Shown: positions 1 to 9,644, counted from the first letter of the stretch. The stretch is DNA of 46,214 nucleotides from Sulfuritalea sp. (GCA_016716965.1 JADJUP010000035.1:1-46214); one strand, 5' to 3'. The notes: generated from the letters alone by a model not told the origin. Numbers and translations are program-made.

Positions 1-1222
1 TCGCTCGCCGCTGGCCTTTGCAGCGCAACGCCTCGTTGATGCAGGCGCGGATGCCGTAGGCCGACCTGGCGCCGGATGATGCCTTCGGCGCGCGCGAACA
101 TGACGCCGGCCTCGAAGGTGGCCTTCGCGGCACGGTATGACGGCCCGACCAGCTGCTCGTGGTAGAGCTGCCGAAACCAGCGGGCTGTCGCCGTGAGTAG
201 CGCAGGCCGCCGGCATGGATGCCCGGCGGCATGAAGTCGTGGCCCAGGTATACATCTTCATCATCGGCGTGAAGCCCGAGGCGTCGCCGAAGTCATAGGC
301 ATACACGCCCTTGGTCAGCGTCGGGCAGGACTCGGGCCTCGACCGCGACCATGCGGATCTTTGCGCGCGCTTGTCGCCCGCCGCGGCGTCGCCGAGGAAG
401 GGGAACACCGCACCGGCGAAGTTGCAGCCGCCGCCGCAGGGCGCGAACATCATGTCGGGATACTCGCCGAATTTCTCGAACTGCTTTTTGGCTTCGAGGC
501 CGATCACGGTCTGGTGCAGCAACACGTGGTTGAGCACCGAGCCCAGCGCGTACTTGCTGCCGGGATTGCTCACCACTGCCTCGATCGCCTCGGAAATTGC
601 GATGCCGAGGCTGCCTGCTTTGTCCGGATCGGCGGCGAGGATGTCACGGCCGGTCTTGGTGCGCTCGGACGGGCTGGCGACCACGTCGCCGCCCCGGGTC
701 TGCATCATCAGGCGGCGGTAGGGGCTTCTGCCCGTAGCTGACCTTGACCATGAAGATCTCGACCGGCAGGCCGAAGATCTGGCCGGCGAAGGCCAGCGAC
801 GAACCCCACTGCCCGGCGCCGGTTTCGGTAACCAGGCGCTTGGCGCCGGCGATCTTGTTCAGGTAGGCCTGCGGCACGGCCGAGTTGGGCTTGTGCGAAC
901 CGGCCGGGGAGACGCCCTCGTATTTGTAGAAAATCTTGGCCGGGGTGCCCAGCATCTGCTCCAGTCGCGTGGCGCGGCACAGCGGGCTCGGACGCCACAG
1001 TGCGTAGATCTGGCGCACTTCCTCGGGAATCGCGATCCAGCGCTCGGCCGACATTTCCCTGCTCCAGCACCGGGCCGGGAAGATGGCCAGCATCTTGTCC
1101 GGGGTCACCGGATTGCCGTCGCCGCCCAGGGGTGGGAAGGCGGCGTCTTCAGGTCGGCGACGATGTTGTACCAGTGGGCCGGAATTTCCCTTTGATCAAG
1201 AACGACACGGGTTCTGGCTCAT
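1..1222 (-). CDS. trpB: TrpB2-type tryptophan synthase beta chain, partial, several frameshifts
   Basis: PLP-dependent beta-replacement enzyme making tryptophan from indole and serine. Read piecewise it matches the long TrpB2 group: HWYNIVADL near the N-terminus, the PLP-lysine segment YKYEGVSPAGSHKPNSA, TETGAGQWGSSLAFAG, then (below 720) RRLMMQ, SLGIAISEAIEAVVSNPGS, YALGSVLNHVLLHQTVIG and the phosphate-binding CGGGCNFAGA. Start chosen at the ATG at 1222 because AGGAGG lies 6 bases upstream. The frame breaks near 1206, 1195, 1073, 1055, 722, about 389 and again below 330, mostly in G or C runs; two of these (1073/1055) compensate each other. The C-terminus lies beyond the left edge. Family assignment is firm. 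Whether the breaks are a pseudogene or sequencing errors cannot be told from sequence, but their clustering at the window end favours errors. Confidence 0.85.
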
Positions 1223-1441
1223 GTGTTGCCTCCTCTATATGGTTGTCTTGGTCGTTTCGGGCTGCGCTCAGATCATGGATCAGAGATGGCCGCAGGCGTT
1301 GCGAAGACGGATCGCGCCGCCGGCTGGCAGGTCCAATTTCGGATACGGTAGCAGCATGCAAAGAATCGACGGAATGTCAATCCGTCTGAGGGTTTTTGAA
1401 GATAGGCTCTGCTGCGAGTTCCGGCTACGGACGATGCACGC

Positions 1442-2444
1442 ATGACGACAACACTTTTGCAAACCTGCGCGGCTGGCGCGCGGCGGAAAGCCCGGCGGCA
1501 TTGGCCACCGTGGTCAGCAGCACCGGGGCTCTTCGCCGAGGCCGAGGGCAGCCATCTCGCCGTCGATGGCGAGGGGCATTTCATCGGTTCGGTTTTTCCG
1601 GGGCTGCATCGAAGGCGCGGTGATCGAGGCCGCGCTGCAGGTGATGCACAGCGGCGAGCCGCGCCTGCTCGAATTCGGTGTCAGCGACGAACAGGCCTGG
1701 CAGGTGGGGCTGGCCTGCGGCGGTCGCGTACAGGTTTTCGTCGAGGCGGTGGAATGAAGGCGGACGCGCTCGCGCCTCGCCGAGGCGCAGGCGAAGCGCC
1801 AGGCGCTGGTGGTGGTCACGCGGCTGGCCGACGGGGCGAGCGCCCGGTTGACGCCGCCGGTCGCACCGGCGAACTGCAATTGGCGACCGGGGCCGTCGCC
1901 GAGGCCGCCGCACTCCTGCTGTCCGGGCGCAGCGCTTCGCTGGCCAGCGAGCCGGGCTGTTTTGCCCGTGCCTACGTGCCGTCGCCGCGCCTCTTGATCG
2001 TCGGCGCCGTGCATATCGCCCAGGCGCTGGCGCCGATGGCGGCCACGGCCGGTTTCGAAGTCACGGTAATCGATCCGCGCGGCGCCTTCGCCTCGGCGGA
2101 TCGTTTTCCCGGCGTGCAACTCAGCGACGAATGGCCCGACGAAGCGCTGGCGCGGCTTGGCCTCGACGCCGCCACGGCACTGGTCGCGCTGTCGCACGAT
2201 CCCAAGCTCGACGACCCGGCCCTGGAACTGGCGCTGCCGAGCACGCTCTTCTACATCGGTGCGCTGGGCAGCCGCCGCACCCACGAAAAACGCCTGGAGC
2301 GCCTGCGCGCCGCCGGGCTGGGCGAGTTTGTCGGGCGCATCCATTCGCCGATCGGCCTCGACCTCGGCGGCCGGGCGCCGGCCGAGATCGCCGTATCCAT
2401 CCTCGCCGAGATCATCCAGGTTCGCCATCGGGGCACCGCCGTGA
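1442..2444 (+). CDS. xdhC: XdhC/CoxI family molybdenum-cofactor insertion protein (frameshifted N-terminal half)
   Basis: XdhC-type proteins bind sulfurated Mo cofactor and hand it to xanthine dehydrogenase-like enzymes. The N-terminal XdhC domain is visible in pieces: ALATVVSSTGA, GSHLAVDGEGHFIGSV, GCIEGAVIEAALQVM and QVGLACGGRVQVFVEAVE. The C-terminal Rossmann-like domain is intact from about 1980: PRLLIVGAVHIAQALAPMA, VTVIDPRGAFA, LSHDPKLDD, YIGALGSRRTHEKRL, IHSPIGLDLGGRAPAEIA and ILAEIIQVRH. The frame changes near 1520, 1590-1610 and 1755-1800. The printed frame reads through into the next gene; removing one G from the run at 2430-2433 would give a stop at 2442-2444, overlapping the GTG of the next gene as GTGA, which fits the tight spacing of this operon. 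The exact start (1442 or slightly upstream) is uncertain. Confidence 0.85.
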
Positions 2445-4060
2445 TCTTCGGCGAGTTCCCGGTCGAAGAATGCGAAGGCCCGCTTGCTGGCGCATAGCCT
2501 GCGCCTCGCCGCACGCACGCTGAAGAAAGGGCGCCGTGTCACCAGCGCCGACTTTCCCGACCTGATCGCCGCCGGCCACCGCACCATTTACGGCGCGCGC
2601 CTGGCCACCGGTGATTTGACCGAGGATGCCGCCGCCGCCGCGGTCGCGGCGCTGTTGCAGGCCGACGGCATCGTCACCCGCAAGGCCTACACCGGACGCT
2701 GCAACCCGCACGCCGCGCGCCGCGGGCTGGTCACCGTCGATGCCGGCATCATCGACCGGATCACCGCAACCGACGAGGCCGTCACGGTCGCCACCCTGGC
2801 GCCGCTTTCGCCGGTGCGCGCCGGGGCGTGGTGGCCATGGTCAAGATCATCCCGCTGGCGGTGGGGGGCGGGGGTCATCGATCGTTGCGCGGGCGAGGCC
2901 GGGCGCGGCGCCGCTCTTGCGCTGCGCCCCTCTGCGCAAAAGCGTGCCGCCCTGATAGTCACCGAGCAGGCGGGTGACCCGGAAAAGAACCACGCCTCCG
3001 CCGTCACCAGCAGTCGGCGCCGCATCGAGGACCTCGGCAGCCACCTCGGATGGTGCAGCGCTGCGCCCACCGGCGCGATGCCGTGGCGCTGGCCCTGCGC
3101 GAAAGCCTGGCGGCCGGTTGCGACCTGCTCATGATCGCCGGCGCGACGGTGCCCAAGGACCGGGCCGACACCATACCGTCGGCCATCGTCGCCGCCGGTG
3201 GCGAGATCGTGCATTTCGGCATGCCGGTGGAGCCAGGCAACATGCTGCTGCTGGCGCGCATCGGAGCGGTGCCGGTGATCATCCTGCCCGGTTGCGCCCG
3301 CTCGCGTCGCACCAATGGCCTCGACTGGGTGCTGCAGCGCATGCTGGCCGGGATGCCGATGGGGACCGCCGAGGTCAAGGCGATGGGCGTCGGCGGCCTG
3401 ATCCGCAGCGCACCCGAGGCCGAGGAAGACCCCGAGGCGGTGGAGCCCGCGCCGCAACGCGTTGCGGCCGGGCGCCGTGTTGCCGCCCTGGTGCTCGCGG
3501 CCGGCAGCAGCCGGCGCATGGCCGGCAACAACAAGCTGCTGCAGCCGGTGGCCGGCGTGCCCATGGTGCGCCGCGCGGCAAATGCGGCGCTGGCCTCGCG
3601 CAGCGTGGCCATGGTCGTCGTCACCGGCTACGCCGCCGATGCGGTGCGCGCGAGCCTGGTTGGGCTGGACCTCGAATTCGCCCACAACGCCGAACATGAA
3701 ACCGGCATGGCCTCGTCGCTGCGTGCCGGATTGCAGGCATTGCCGGCCGACACCGACGCCGTGGTGGTGGTTCTGGGCGACATGCCCTTCGTCAGCGCGG
3801 CGCACATCGACCGCCTGATTGCCGCCTTCGACCCCGCGCGCGGCAACATCGTGGTGCCGATGAAGGACGGCCGCCGCGGCAACCCCATCGTCTGGCCGCG
3901 CGCCTTCTTCGACGAAATGCAGCAGGTGCAGGGCGACGTCGGCGCCCGCGAACTGCTGCAGCGCCACGCCGATCGCGTCGATGTCGTGGCCTTCGAAGAC
4001 GACGCCATCTTCGCCGATGTCGATACGCCGGAAGCATTGAGCGCACTGGGGCCGCGATGA
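2441..4060 (+). CDS. Molybdopterin-binding domain fused to MobA/MocA-like nucleotidyltransferase (frameshifted 5' half)
   Basis: Two-domain protein of the 'molybdopterin-binding / glycosyltransferase family 2' type. The N-terminal part (about 2441-3420) resembles a MoeA/MogA-like molybdopterin-binding fold: GPLLAHS, LKKGRRVTSADF, a long RIEDLGSHLG stretch, LLMIAGATVPKDRADTIPSAI, GMPVEPGNMLLLARIG. The C-terminal part (about 3477-4057) is an NTP transferase: VAALVLAAGSSRRMAGNNKLL (nucleotide loop), VVVTGYAADAV, HNAEHETGMASSLRAGL, VVVLGDMPFV and RGNPIVWPRAFF. Such fusions attach CMP to Mo cofactor for molybdenum hydroxylases; the adjacent XdhC supports CTP rather than GTP (inference). Indels near 2483, 2828, 2870 and 3045 break the first half; the 3' half (3050-4060) is open. 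GTG start at 2441 overlaps the end of xdhC, and the stop overlaps the next ATG as ATGA. Confidence 0.82.
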
Positions 4061-5269
4061 GCGAGGCATCCGCGCTTCGCGCAAAGTTTCCGCTGCTGGT
4101 GGCGAATCCCGGCCTGCATTACCTCGACAGCGCGGCAACGGCGCAGATCCATCGCAGCGCGCTCGACGCCGTCGTGGCGCATGAAACCGGCGCGCGGGCC
4201 AACGTGCTGCGTGGCAGCTACCGCCTGGCCGAGGCGGCCGACCGCGCCTACGAGGCGGCGCGGCAGAGTGCGGCGCGCTTCCTCAATGCGGCCTCCGCCG
4301 ACGAGATCGTATTTACCGGCGGCACCACGGCGGCCCTCAACCTGGTCGCCCGCTCCTTCGGCAGCCTGCTCGAACCGGGCGACCGGGTGGTGATCTCGCA
4401 GGCCGAGCACCACAGCAATTTCGTGCCCTGGCAGATGCTGCGCGAACGCCGCGGCATCGACCTGGCGCTGATCCCGGTGCTGGCCGACGGCACGCTCGAC
4501 CTTGCCCACCTGGCGCAAGTGATCGACGGCCGTACCCGGCTGGTCGCCGTGACGCAGTGCTCCAACGTCACCGGGGCGCGCACCGATGTCGCCGCCATCG
4601 TCGCCGCGGCGCGCAAGGTGGGCGCGAAGGTGCTGCTCGACGGCGCGCAAGCGGTGCAGCACGGACCGCAGGACGTGCAGGCGCTGGGCGTGGATTTCTA
4701 TGCCTTTTCCGGCCACAAGTGCTTCGGCCCCGGCGGTGTCGGCGTGCTCTGGGGGCGCGCGGAACTGCTCGCGAAGATGCCGCCTTTCCTCGGCGGCGGC
4801 GGCATGATCGGCGCGGTGACGGCGGAGGGCTATACCTGGGCCGAGCCGCCGCGGCGCTTCGAAGCCGGCACGCCGCCGATCGCCCAGGCGGTGGGACTCG
4901 GCGCCGCGCTCGTCTGGATGATGGGCCTCGACTGGGCGCCGGTCCACGCCCGCGAAGCCGCCTTGTGCGAGGCCTTGATCGATGGCTTGCGGCGCATCCC
5001 GGATGTTCGCCTGCTCGGTCCCGCGCCATCTTCCGTGCGTGCGCCCATCGTGTCGCTTTGACATTGCCGGCCTGCACCCGCACGACATCTGCCAGGTGCT
5101 CGATGCACAGGGCCTTGCCCTGCGCGGCGGCCACCACTGCGCCCAGCCGTTGCTGGCGGCGCTGGGCGTCGAGTCCTGCACCCGTGCCAGCCTCGCGCTC
5201 TACAACGACGAGGCCGATGTCGTGGCGCTGCTCGCCGGCATTGAGAATGCAATAGGTGTGCTGAAATGA
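4057..5269 (+). CDS. sufS: Type II cysteine desulfurase (SufS/CsdA-like), one frameshift near 5057
   Basis: Class V aminotransferase fold enzyme that takes sulfur from cysteine onto an active-site cysteine. Visible: YLDSAATAQI, FTGGTTAALNLVA, SQAEHHSNFVPWQ, the PLP-binding lysine in FSGHKCFGPGGVG, FEAGTPP, and the catalytic cysteine in LRGGHHCAQPLL, the type II signature. An extra C in TCGCTTTGAC near 5057 creates a false stop at 5061; removing it joins SLIVS-FDIAGLHPHD-type sequence into about 404 residues, normal for the family. The gene overlaps its neighbours on both sides by 4 bases (ATGA). Placed between a Mo-cofactor nucleotidyltransferase and a SufU-like protein, it may sulfurate molybdenum cofactor held by XdhC, as NifS4 does in Rhodobacter; a role in Fe-S assembly is the alternative. 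Confidence 0.9.
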
Positions 5270-5745
5270 GCGGCCAGGCAAGCGGCGTCGCGGCGCTCTA
5301 CCAGGAAGCCATCAAGGACTACGCGCGGGCCGACCATGGACACGGCCGGCTCGAGGGCGCCGGCGCGACGGTGCGCCTGGACAATCCGCTGTGCGGCGAT
5401 CGCGTCAGCCTGCAGGTGAGCCTCGACGCCGGTCGCGTGGCCGCCATCGCCCACGAAACGCGGGGCTGCCTGCTGTGTCGCGCTGCCGCTTCGCTGCTCG
5501 GCAAGCGCGCGCCGGGACTCGACGCGCAGGGTCTGGCAGAGACGACCGCGGCCCTTGAGTCCATCCTTGAGCAGCGCAGTCCGCCGCCGGCGGACTGGCC
5601 CGAATTGGGCATGTTCGCGCCAGCGGCGGAGCATCCAAGTCGCCACAAGTGCGTGCTATTGCCGTTTCGCGCGCTCGCGCAGGGCGTCCGGCAAGCAGAT
5701 GCGGCTTCCGCCGCGAACCAAGGAGCAGACAATCGTGAGCACTGA
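5266..5745 (+). CDS. sufU: SufU/IscU-like sulfur-transfer or Fe-S scaffold protein
   Basis: 159 residues. The opening LYQEAIKDYAR, then NPLCGDRVSLQV (first Cys and the Asp), RGCLLCRAAASLLG (second Cys) and RHKCVLLPFRAL (third Cys) match the SufU/IscU ligand set. In SufU these bind zinc and accept persulfide from SufS. The CLLC pair is CxxC where relatives often have CxIC or CAIC. SufU is typical of Firmicutes and of some proteobacterial clusters where it pairs with a type II desulfurase, as here. The ATG overlaps the sufS stop, so translation is probably coupled. Whether it serves Fe-S clusters or Mo-cofactor sulfuration is open; the neighbours suggest the latter. Confidence 0.85.
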   Translation: MSGQASGVAALYQEAIKDYARADHGHGRLEGAGATVRLDNPLCGDRVSLQVSLDAGRVAAIAHETRGCLLCRAAASLLGKRAPGLDAQGLAETTAALESILEQRSPPPADWPELGMFAPAAEHPSRHKCVLLPFRALAQGVRQADAASAANQGADNREH

Positions 5746-6301
5746 CGACTCGCGCCAACTGGTGCACACGCGGCAGATCACCTGCCGCGCCTTTCGCCTG
5801 GGCAACGGCCTGCTGGAAATCGAGGCCACGCTGGGCGACGAAAAGGGCCAGCAGGTGGATTTCCGCTCGCGGCCGGCGGTGCCGCCCGGCGAGTTCATGC
5901 ACCGCATGGCCCTGACGCTGACCATCGACGACGATTACACCATCCGCGACGTGCGCGCCAGCACGCTGGTGGCGCCCTGGCCGATGTGCGGCGGTACCGA
6001 CGACGGCTACCGCAAGCTGGTTGGCCTGCGCATCGGCCCCGGCTTTTCGCAGCAGGTGAAGCAACTGCTGGGCGGCGTGCAGGGCTGCACCCACGTCACC
6101 GAACTGGTGGCGCAGGCGGCCAACACCTACATGCAGGCATCCTGGCCCGACCGCATCGCCCGCCAGATCGCGGTCAGCGCCGACGCGCGCGGCTGGCCGG
6201 ACAAGAGCACGCTGGGTTTCGTCAATCACTGCCATGCCTGGCGGCAGGACGGCGCGACGCTGGCGCAGGAGTATCCGGAGCTGGTGCCGCCCAAGCCGTA
6301 G
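5735..6301 (+). CDS. DUF2889 family protein
   Basis: 188 residues from a GTG at 5735 preceded by AGGAG at 5721-5725; an in-frame ATG at 5699 lacks a ribosome site. The sequence follows the DUF2889 pattern: LVHTRQITCRAFRLGNGLLE, an EATLGDEK strand, LTIDDDYTIRDVRAST, GLRIGPGFSQQVKQLLGG and GCTHVTELVAQAANTYMQA, with the conserved GCTH. No signal peptide or membrane segment is visible. The molecular function of this family is unknown. It overlaps sufU by 11 bases, so it belongs to the Mo-cofactor module and may act on the same target enzyme (inference). Confidence 0.8.
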   Translation: MSTDDSRQLVHTRQITCRAFRLGNGLLEIEATLGDEKGQQVDFRSRPAVPPGEFMHRMALTLTIDDDYTIRDVRASTLVAPWPMCGGTDDGYRKLVGLRIGPGFSQQVKQLLGGVQGCTHVTELVAQAANTYMQASWPDRIARQIAVSADARGWPDKSTLGFVNHCHAWRQDGATLAQEYPELVPPKP

Positions 6302-6326
6302 CCGGTGCTCGTAGTGGCGCGGCGCG

Positions 6327-6350
6327 AAAGTCGGCGTCGGCGGCACGGCG
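6327..6350 (+). repeat. Mini-repeat copy A (intergenic)
   Basis: Divergent copy of the short AAAGTCGGCGCYGG...ACGGCG repeat, in the gap between DUF2889 and the coiled-coil gene. It differs from the consensus at about four positions (TC for CY, GGC for GAY). Confidence 0.5.
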
Positions 6351-6465
6351 CCGGAAGAAGGGGGCTTCGGTCCGTCTGTTCCGCGCTCGCGACCTCATGC
6401 CCATCGGCTAGGCTGCGTTCCCATGGGCAAATCAATCGACGCGACAATCGACGCGACGGCACGCG

Positions 6466-7380
6466 ATGGAACACGCTGAGGCCATCAGCGGCGGTGACAC
6501 CTACGCCGAGCGCGACGCCGAAGCGGTGGCGCTGGCCCGTGCCGCCGCTGAAGAGCGGCAGCATCGCGCCAGCGAGGCCCGGCGCCACGCCGATGCCGGC
6601 TTCCTCGATGCCTTGCGACGCAAGCAGGCGGCCGAAGAACTGGCGATCCGCCAGGCCCAGCAGCGATCCGAAGCGGATACCGCTGCGGAGGCTGCCGCTG
6701 CCGAGCGTGCCCATGCCGAACGAATGCTTGAGCTGGCGGCTCGCAGCCGGGTCGATGCTGAAGCGCGTGCCCTGGCCGACGCGAAGCGGCATGAATTTGC
6801 CGCATCCGAACTGGCCAAGGCGACGCGCGCGCGACTGGCGCGCGAACAGGAAGCCGAGTCGCTGGCCCGCCAGCGCGCGGATTCCGAGCGCGGAACGGCG
6901 GAACTGCTGACTGAAAAGATCCGCGGCGAACAGGCGCTCGAAGCGCGTGTTCTGGCGCGCGTCGCCGCGGAGCGCGATGCCGCCATTCAGGCCGCACGGC
7001 GCCAGGAGAAGGACGGGGAACTCGCCGATGCCGCCCGGGCGCGCGCGCGTGCCGAGGACGAATTGGCGCGCCAGGCAGTGGCAAGCCCGTCGACGCCGGC
7101 TTTGGCAAGGCTTGCGGAACGTCAGTCCCCGGTTGCCCCCACTGCGTCGGCCCCGGTCAGCGTGCCGGTGACGCGGAATTCCGCACCCGGCGCCGGGCAG
7201 ACGCCTGCACCGCGGCTGGGTTGGCGCGCCGCCCTGCTGCTTTGCCTGGGCATCGCATTCGGCGGTGCGCTGGGCTATCTGGTCGCCGTTCGCGGCGACC
7301 GGATGCCTGCGCCTGCCGCAGCGGATGGCTGGCACCTCAAGCTCGACCGCCAACTCCCCGCGCAGTGGGGTGTCCGGTAG
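6466..7380 (+). CDS. Ala/Arg/Glu-rich coiled-coil protein with one C-terminal membrane segment
   Basis: 304 residues, not recognised as a named family. Residues about 10-205 are almost only A, R, E, Q, D, K and L with heptad-like spacing, indicating one long helix or coiled coil resembling the TolA stem or KfrA/IncN-type proteins. Residues about 205-245 are a Pro/Ser/Ala/Thr linker. One membrane segment follows (WRAALLLCLGIAFGGALGYL, about 250-272), and the last 30 residues contain GWHLKLDRQLPAQWGVR. This would be a cytoplasmic coiled coil anchored from its C-terminus. No ribosome site stands out at the ATG; the upstream 160 bases hold mini-repeat copy A. High GC can create long open frames, but the clean membrane segment and biased composition favour a real gene. 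Confidence 0.65.
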   Translation: MEHAEAISGGDTYAERDAEAVALARAAAEERQHRASEARRHADAGFLDALRRKQAAEELAIRQAQQRSEADTAAEAAAAERAHAERMLELAARSRVDAEARALADAKRHEFAASELAKATRARLAREQEAESLARQRADSERGTAELLTEKIRGEQALEARVLARVAAERDAAIQAARRQEKDGELADAARARARAEDELARQAVASPSTPALARLAERQSPVAPTASAPVSVPVTRNSAPGAGQTPAPRLGWRAALLLCLGIAFGGALGYLVAVRGDRMPAPAAADGWHLKLDRQLPAQWGVR

Positions 7381-7460
7381 CGCCGCCAGGGCAGTAGTGC
7401 TAGGATTTGATTGCGGGCTTCCATGGTGCCAACCCCGGTGCGGAAAGGAGGCTGCGATCA

Positions 7461-9644
7461 ATGAAATCCCCCTCGCGAATTTCCCCTTCCGGCCCGAAGA
7501 TCGATAGCTCGATCGGCAGCGACTTTTCCGTCCGGTTCTTCCAGCAGGGTGTCGCCGCGATCCTGATCGGACTGGTGACCTTTCTGGTCGTAATCCGCAT
7601 CACGGCGCCGGAGCAGACGTTACGCATGGTGGCACCTGCGTCCGGAATCCTGCTCATGGGCGTTATCTGGTGGCTGATCGGCCGTGGGCGGTTGCAGGCC
7701 GCCGCAATCCTGTTTGCCAGTGGCGCCTGGCTGGTGGCAGGTGCGATATGCGTTTTCTACAACGGTGTGCATTCAGCCATCGTCATCGTCTTTCCCCTGC
7801 TGATCGTCTATGCGGGCTGGGCGATCAGCTTGCGCGCGGCAGCGGTGTTTACCGGTCTGACGGTGGCCTTCCTTATCGGCCTCGTGGCCGCCGAAGTGCT
7901 CGGCACCCTGCCGCCGCCGCCGCCGACGCCGCTGGCAGTGTTCCTGGTGGTCCAGGTCACTTATGTCGTGGTCGCGCTGATCCTGGTGGGGTCGCTGGTG
8001 TGGGTGTACCAGCGGCGGGTGGGGGAACTGGAGCGCGAACGGCAATTCTCGGCAGAGATCATCAATTCCCTGCCCGGCATGTTCTACATGTTCGATGCCA
8101 ACGGACGCTTCGTGCGCTGGAATCGCCGGTTCAACGATGCCACGACTTACACCGACGTGGCACTGGCGGAGATGAAGGCCGGAGACTTCTTTCGCGGCGA
8201 CGACAAGGAGCGCATCGCCGAGGCCGTGCGGCGGGTGTTTGCCGACGGGCATGCCGACATCGAAGCGGACCTCGCTCCGGGGCAGGGGCCGGCGATACCC
8301 TGCCGGTTCACCGGGGTCCGTGCCACGATAGGCGACGAATCCTTCCTGCTCGGCGTCGCCATCGACATCAGCGAAAACAGGCGGAACCAGGCCAGGCTGG
8401 AGGAATACCGCCAGCACCTGGAACAAATGATCGAGGCGCGCACGGCCGATCTGTCGATCGCCAAGGAGGCTGCCGAAGCCGCCAATCGGGCCAAGAGCAC
8501 CTTCCTCGCCAACATGAGCCACGAACTGCGCACGCCGATGAACGCGATCATGGGCATGACCAGCCTGGCAATGCGGCGCACCATGGATGCGCGGCTGCTG
8601 GACCATCTGGAAAAGATCAACCAGGCCTCGCACCACCTGCTGGCGGTGATCAACAGCATCCTCGACATTTCCCGGATCGAGGCCGAACGGCTGGTGCTCG
8701 AACAGATCGACTTCAGTCCGGCGGCGGTGCTGGACAAGCTGCCGGCGCTGATCGGCTACAAGGCGGTCGACAAGGGTCTGGCCCTGGAACTCGACGTCTC
8801 ACCCGACGTGCGTGCGGTGGTGGTGTGCGGCGATCCAATGCGCGTCGGCCAGATCGTGCTCAACCTTGCCGACAATGCCGTCAAGTTCACCGAGCACGGC
8901 AAGGTCACCGTGCGCCTGCGACTGGCTGAGGATGACGCGGAACAGGTTCTGTTGCGTTTCGAGGTCGAGGACACGGGCATCGGCATTTCGGCGACAGACC
9001 AGAAGCGGGTGTTCGCCGCCTTCGAACAGGCCGACGGATCGATGACCCGCAAGTACGGCGGCAGCGGCCTCGGGCTGGCGATCAGCCGCCGCCTGGCGCG
9101 CCTGATGGGCGGCGACATCACCGTCAGCAGTCGGCCGGGGGAGGGGAGTCGTTTTGTATTCAGCCTGCGCCTGCGCAAGTCGGCCGGCGCCGTCGCGCCA
9201 GCGCCGACTCTTGAACCCGGCAAGGCGGGCGAGCGGCTGCAGGAGGAATTCTCCGGTAGTCGGATCCTGCTGGCCGAGGACGAACCGGTGAACCGCGAAG
9301 TCGCGCGGACCTTGCTGGAAGCCTATGGATTGGTCGTGGATGTTGCCGTCGATGGTGTCGAGGCAGTGTCGCTGGCGCGGCAGGTGCCCTACGACCTGAT
9401 CCTGATGGACATGCAGATGCCGAACCTGAACGGCGTCGATGCGACACTGGCTATCCGGGCGCTGCCGGGCCATGCCCGCACGCCGATCCTGGCCATGACA
9501 GCCAATGCCTTTACCGAAGATCGTGAACTCTGCCTCGCCGCCGGCATGGACGATCACTTGCCCAAGCCGGTCGAGCCGCAGCGGCTGTACGAGGCTGTGC
9601 TCACCTGGCTGGTACGGTCGCGCGGGACCACGGTTGCCGTCTGA
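7461..9644 (+). CDS. Membrane-bound hybrid sensor histidine kinase (6 TM - PAS - HisKA - HATPase - REC)
   Basis: 727 residues. Start at the ATG at 7461, with AAGGAGG at 7445-7451. Six hydrophobic segments span about residues 25-195, followed by one PAS domain (ERERQFSAEIINSLPGMFYM, about 200-320), a short coiled coil, HisKA with the phospho-His in FLANMSHELRTPMNAIMG, HATPase motifs NLADNAVKF, DTGIGIS and GGSGLGLAIS, and a C-terminal receiver with ILLAEDEPVNREV and the phospho-Asp in ILMDMQMPNLNG. There is no HPt domain, so the relay partner is elsewhere. The 6-TM input region is clearly related to that of the kinase at 23334. Mini-repeat copy B lies in the linker between HATPase and receiver (AVAPAPTL). 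Ligand unknown; no response regulator is adjacent. Confidence 0.93.
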   Translation: MKSPSRISPSGPKIDSSIGSDFSVRFFQQGVAAILIGLVTFLVVIRITAPEQTLRMVAPASGILLMGVIWWLIGRGRLQAAAILFASGAWLVAGAICVFYNGVHSAIVIVFPLLIVYAGWAISLRAAAVFTGLTVAFLIGLVAAEVLGTLPPPPPTPLAVFLVVQVTYVVVALILVGSLVWVYQRRVGELERERQFSAEIINSLPGMFYMFDANGRFVRWNRRFNDATTYTDVALAEMKAGDFFRGDDKERIAEAVRRVFADGHADIEADLAPGQGPAIPCRFTGVRATIGDESFLLGVAIDISENRRNQARLEEYRQHLEQMIEARTADLSIAKEAAEAANRAKSTFLANMSHELRTPMNAIMGMTSLAMRRTMDARLLDHLEKINQASHHLLAVINSILDISRIEAERLVLEQIDFSPAAVLDKLPALIGYKAVDKGLALELDVSPDVRAVVVCGDPMRVGQIVLNLADNAVKFTEHGKVTVRLRLAEDDAEQVLLRFEVEDTGIGISATDQKRVFAAFEQADGSMTRKYGGSGLGLAISRRLARLMGGDITVSSRPGEGSRFVFSLRLRKSAGAVAPAPTLEPGKAGERLQEEFSGSRILLAEDEPVNREVARTLLEAYGLVVDVAVDGVEAVSLARQVPYDLILMDMQMPNLNGVDATLAIRALPGHARTPILAMTANAFTEDRELCLAAGMDDHLPKPVEPQRLYEAVLTWLVRSRGTTVAV
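9188..9212 (-). repeat. Mini-repeat copy B (in a kinase linker)
   Basis: Reads AAGAGTCGGCGCTGGCGCGA then CGGCG on the minus strand. In the plus-strand kinase it encodes AVAPAPTL at about residues 577-584, between the ATPase and receiver domains. Confidence 0.65.

Noticed and set aside
2533..2555. Near-perfect match to the mini-repeat (GCCGTGTCACCAGCGCCGAC + TTT)
   Set aside because: It falls in the molybdopterin-binding domain where the protein (GRRVTSADFPDL) follows its family, in a different reading frame from the linker copies, so chance or codon bias is the simpler explanation.
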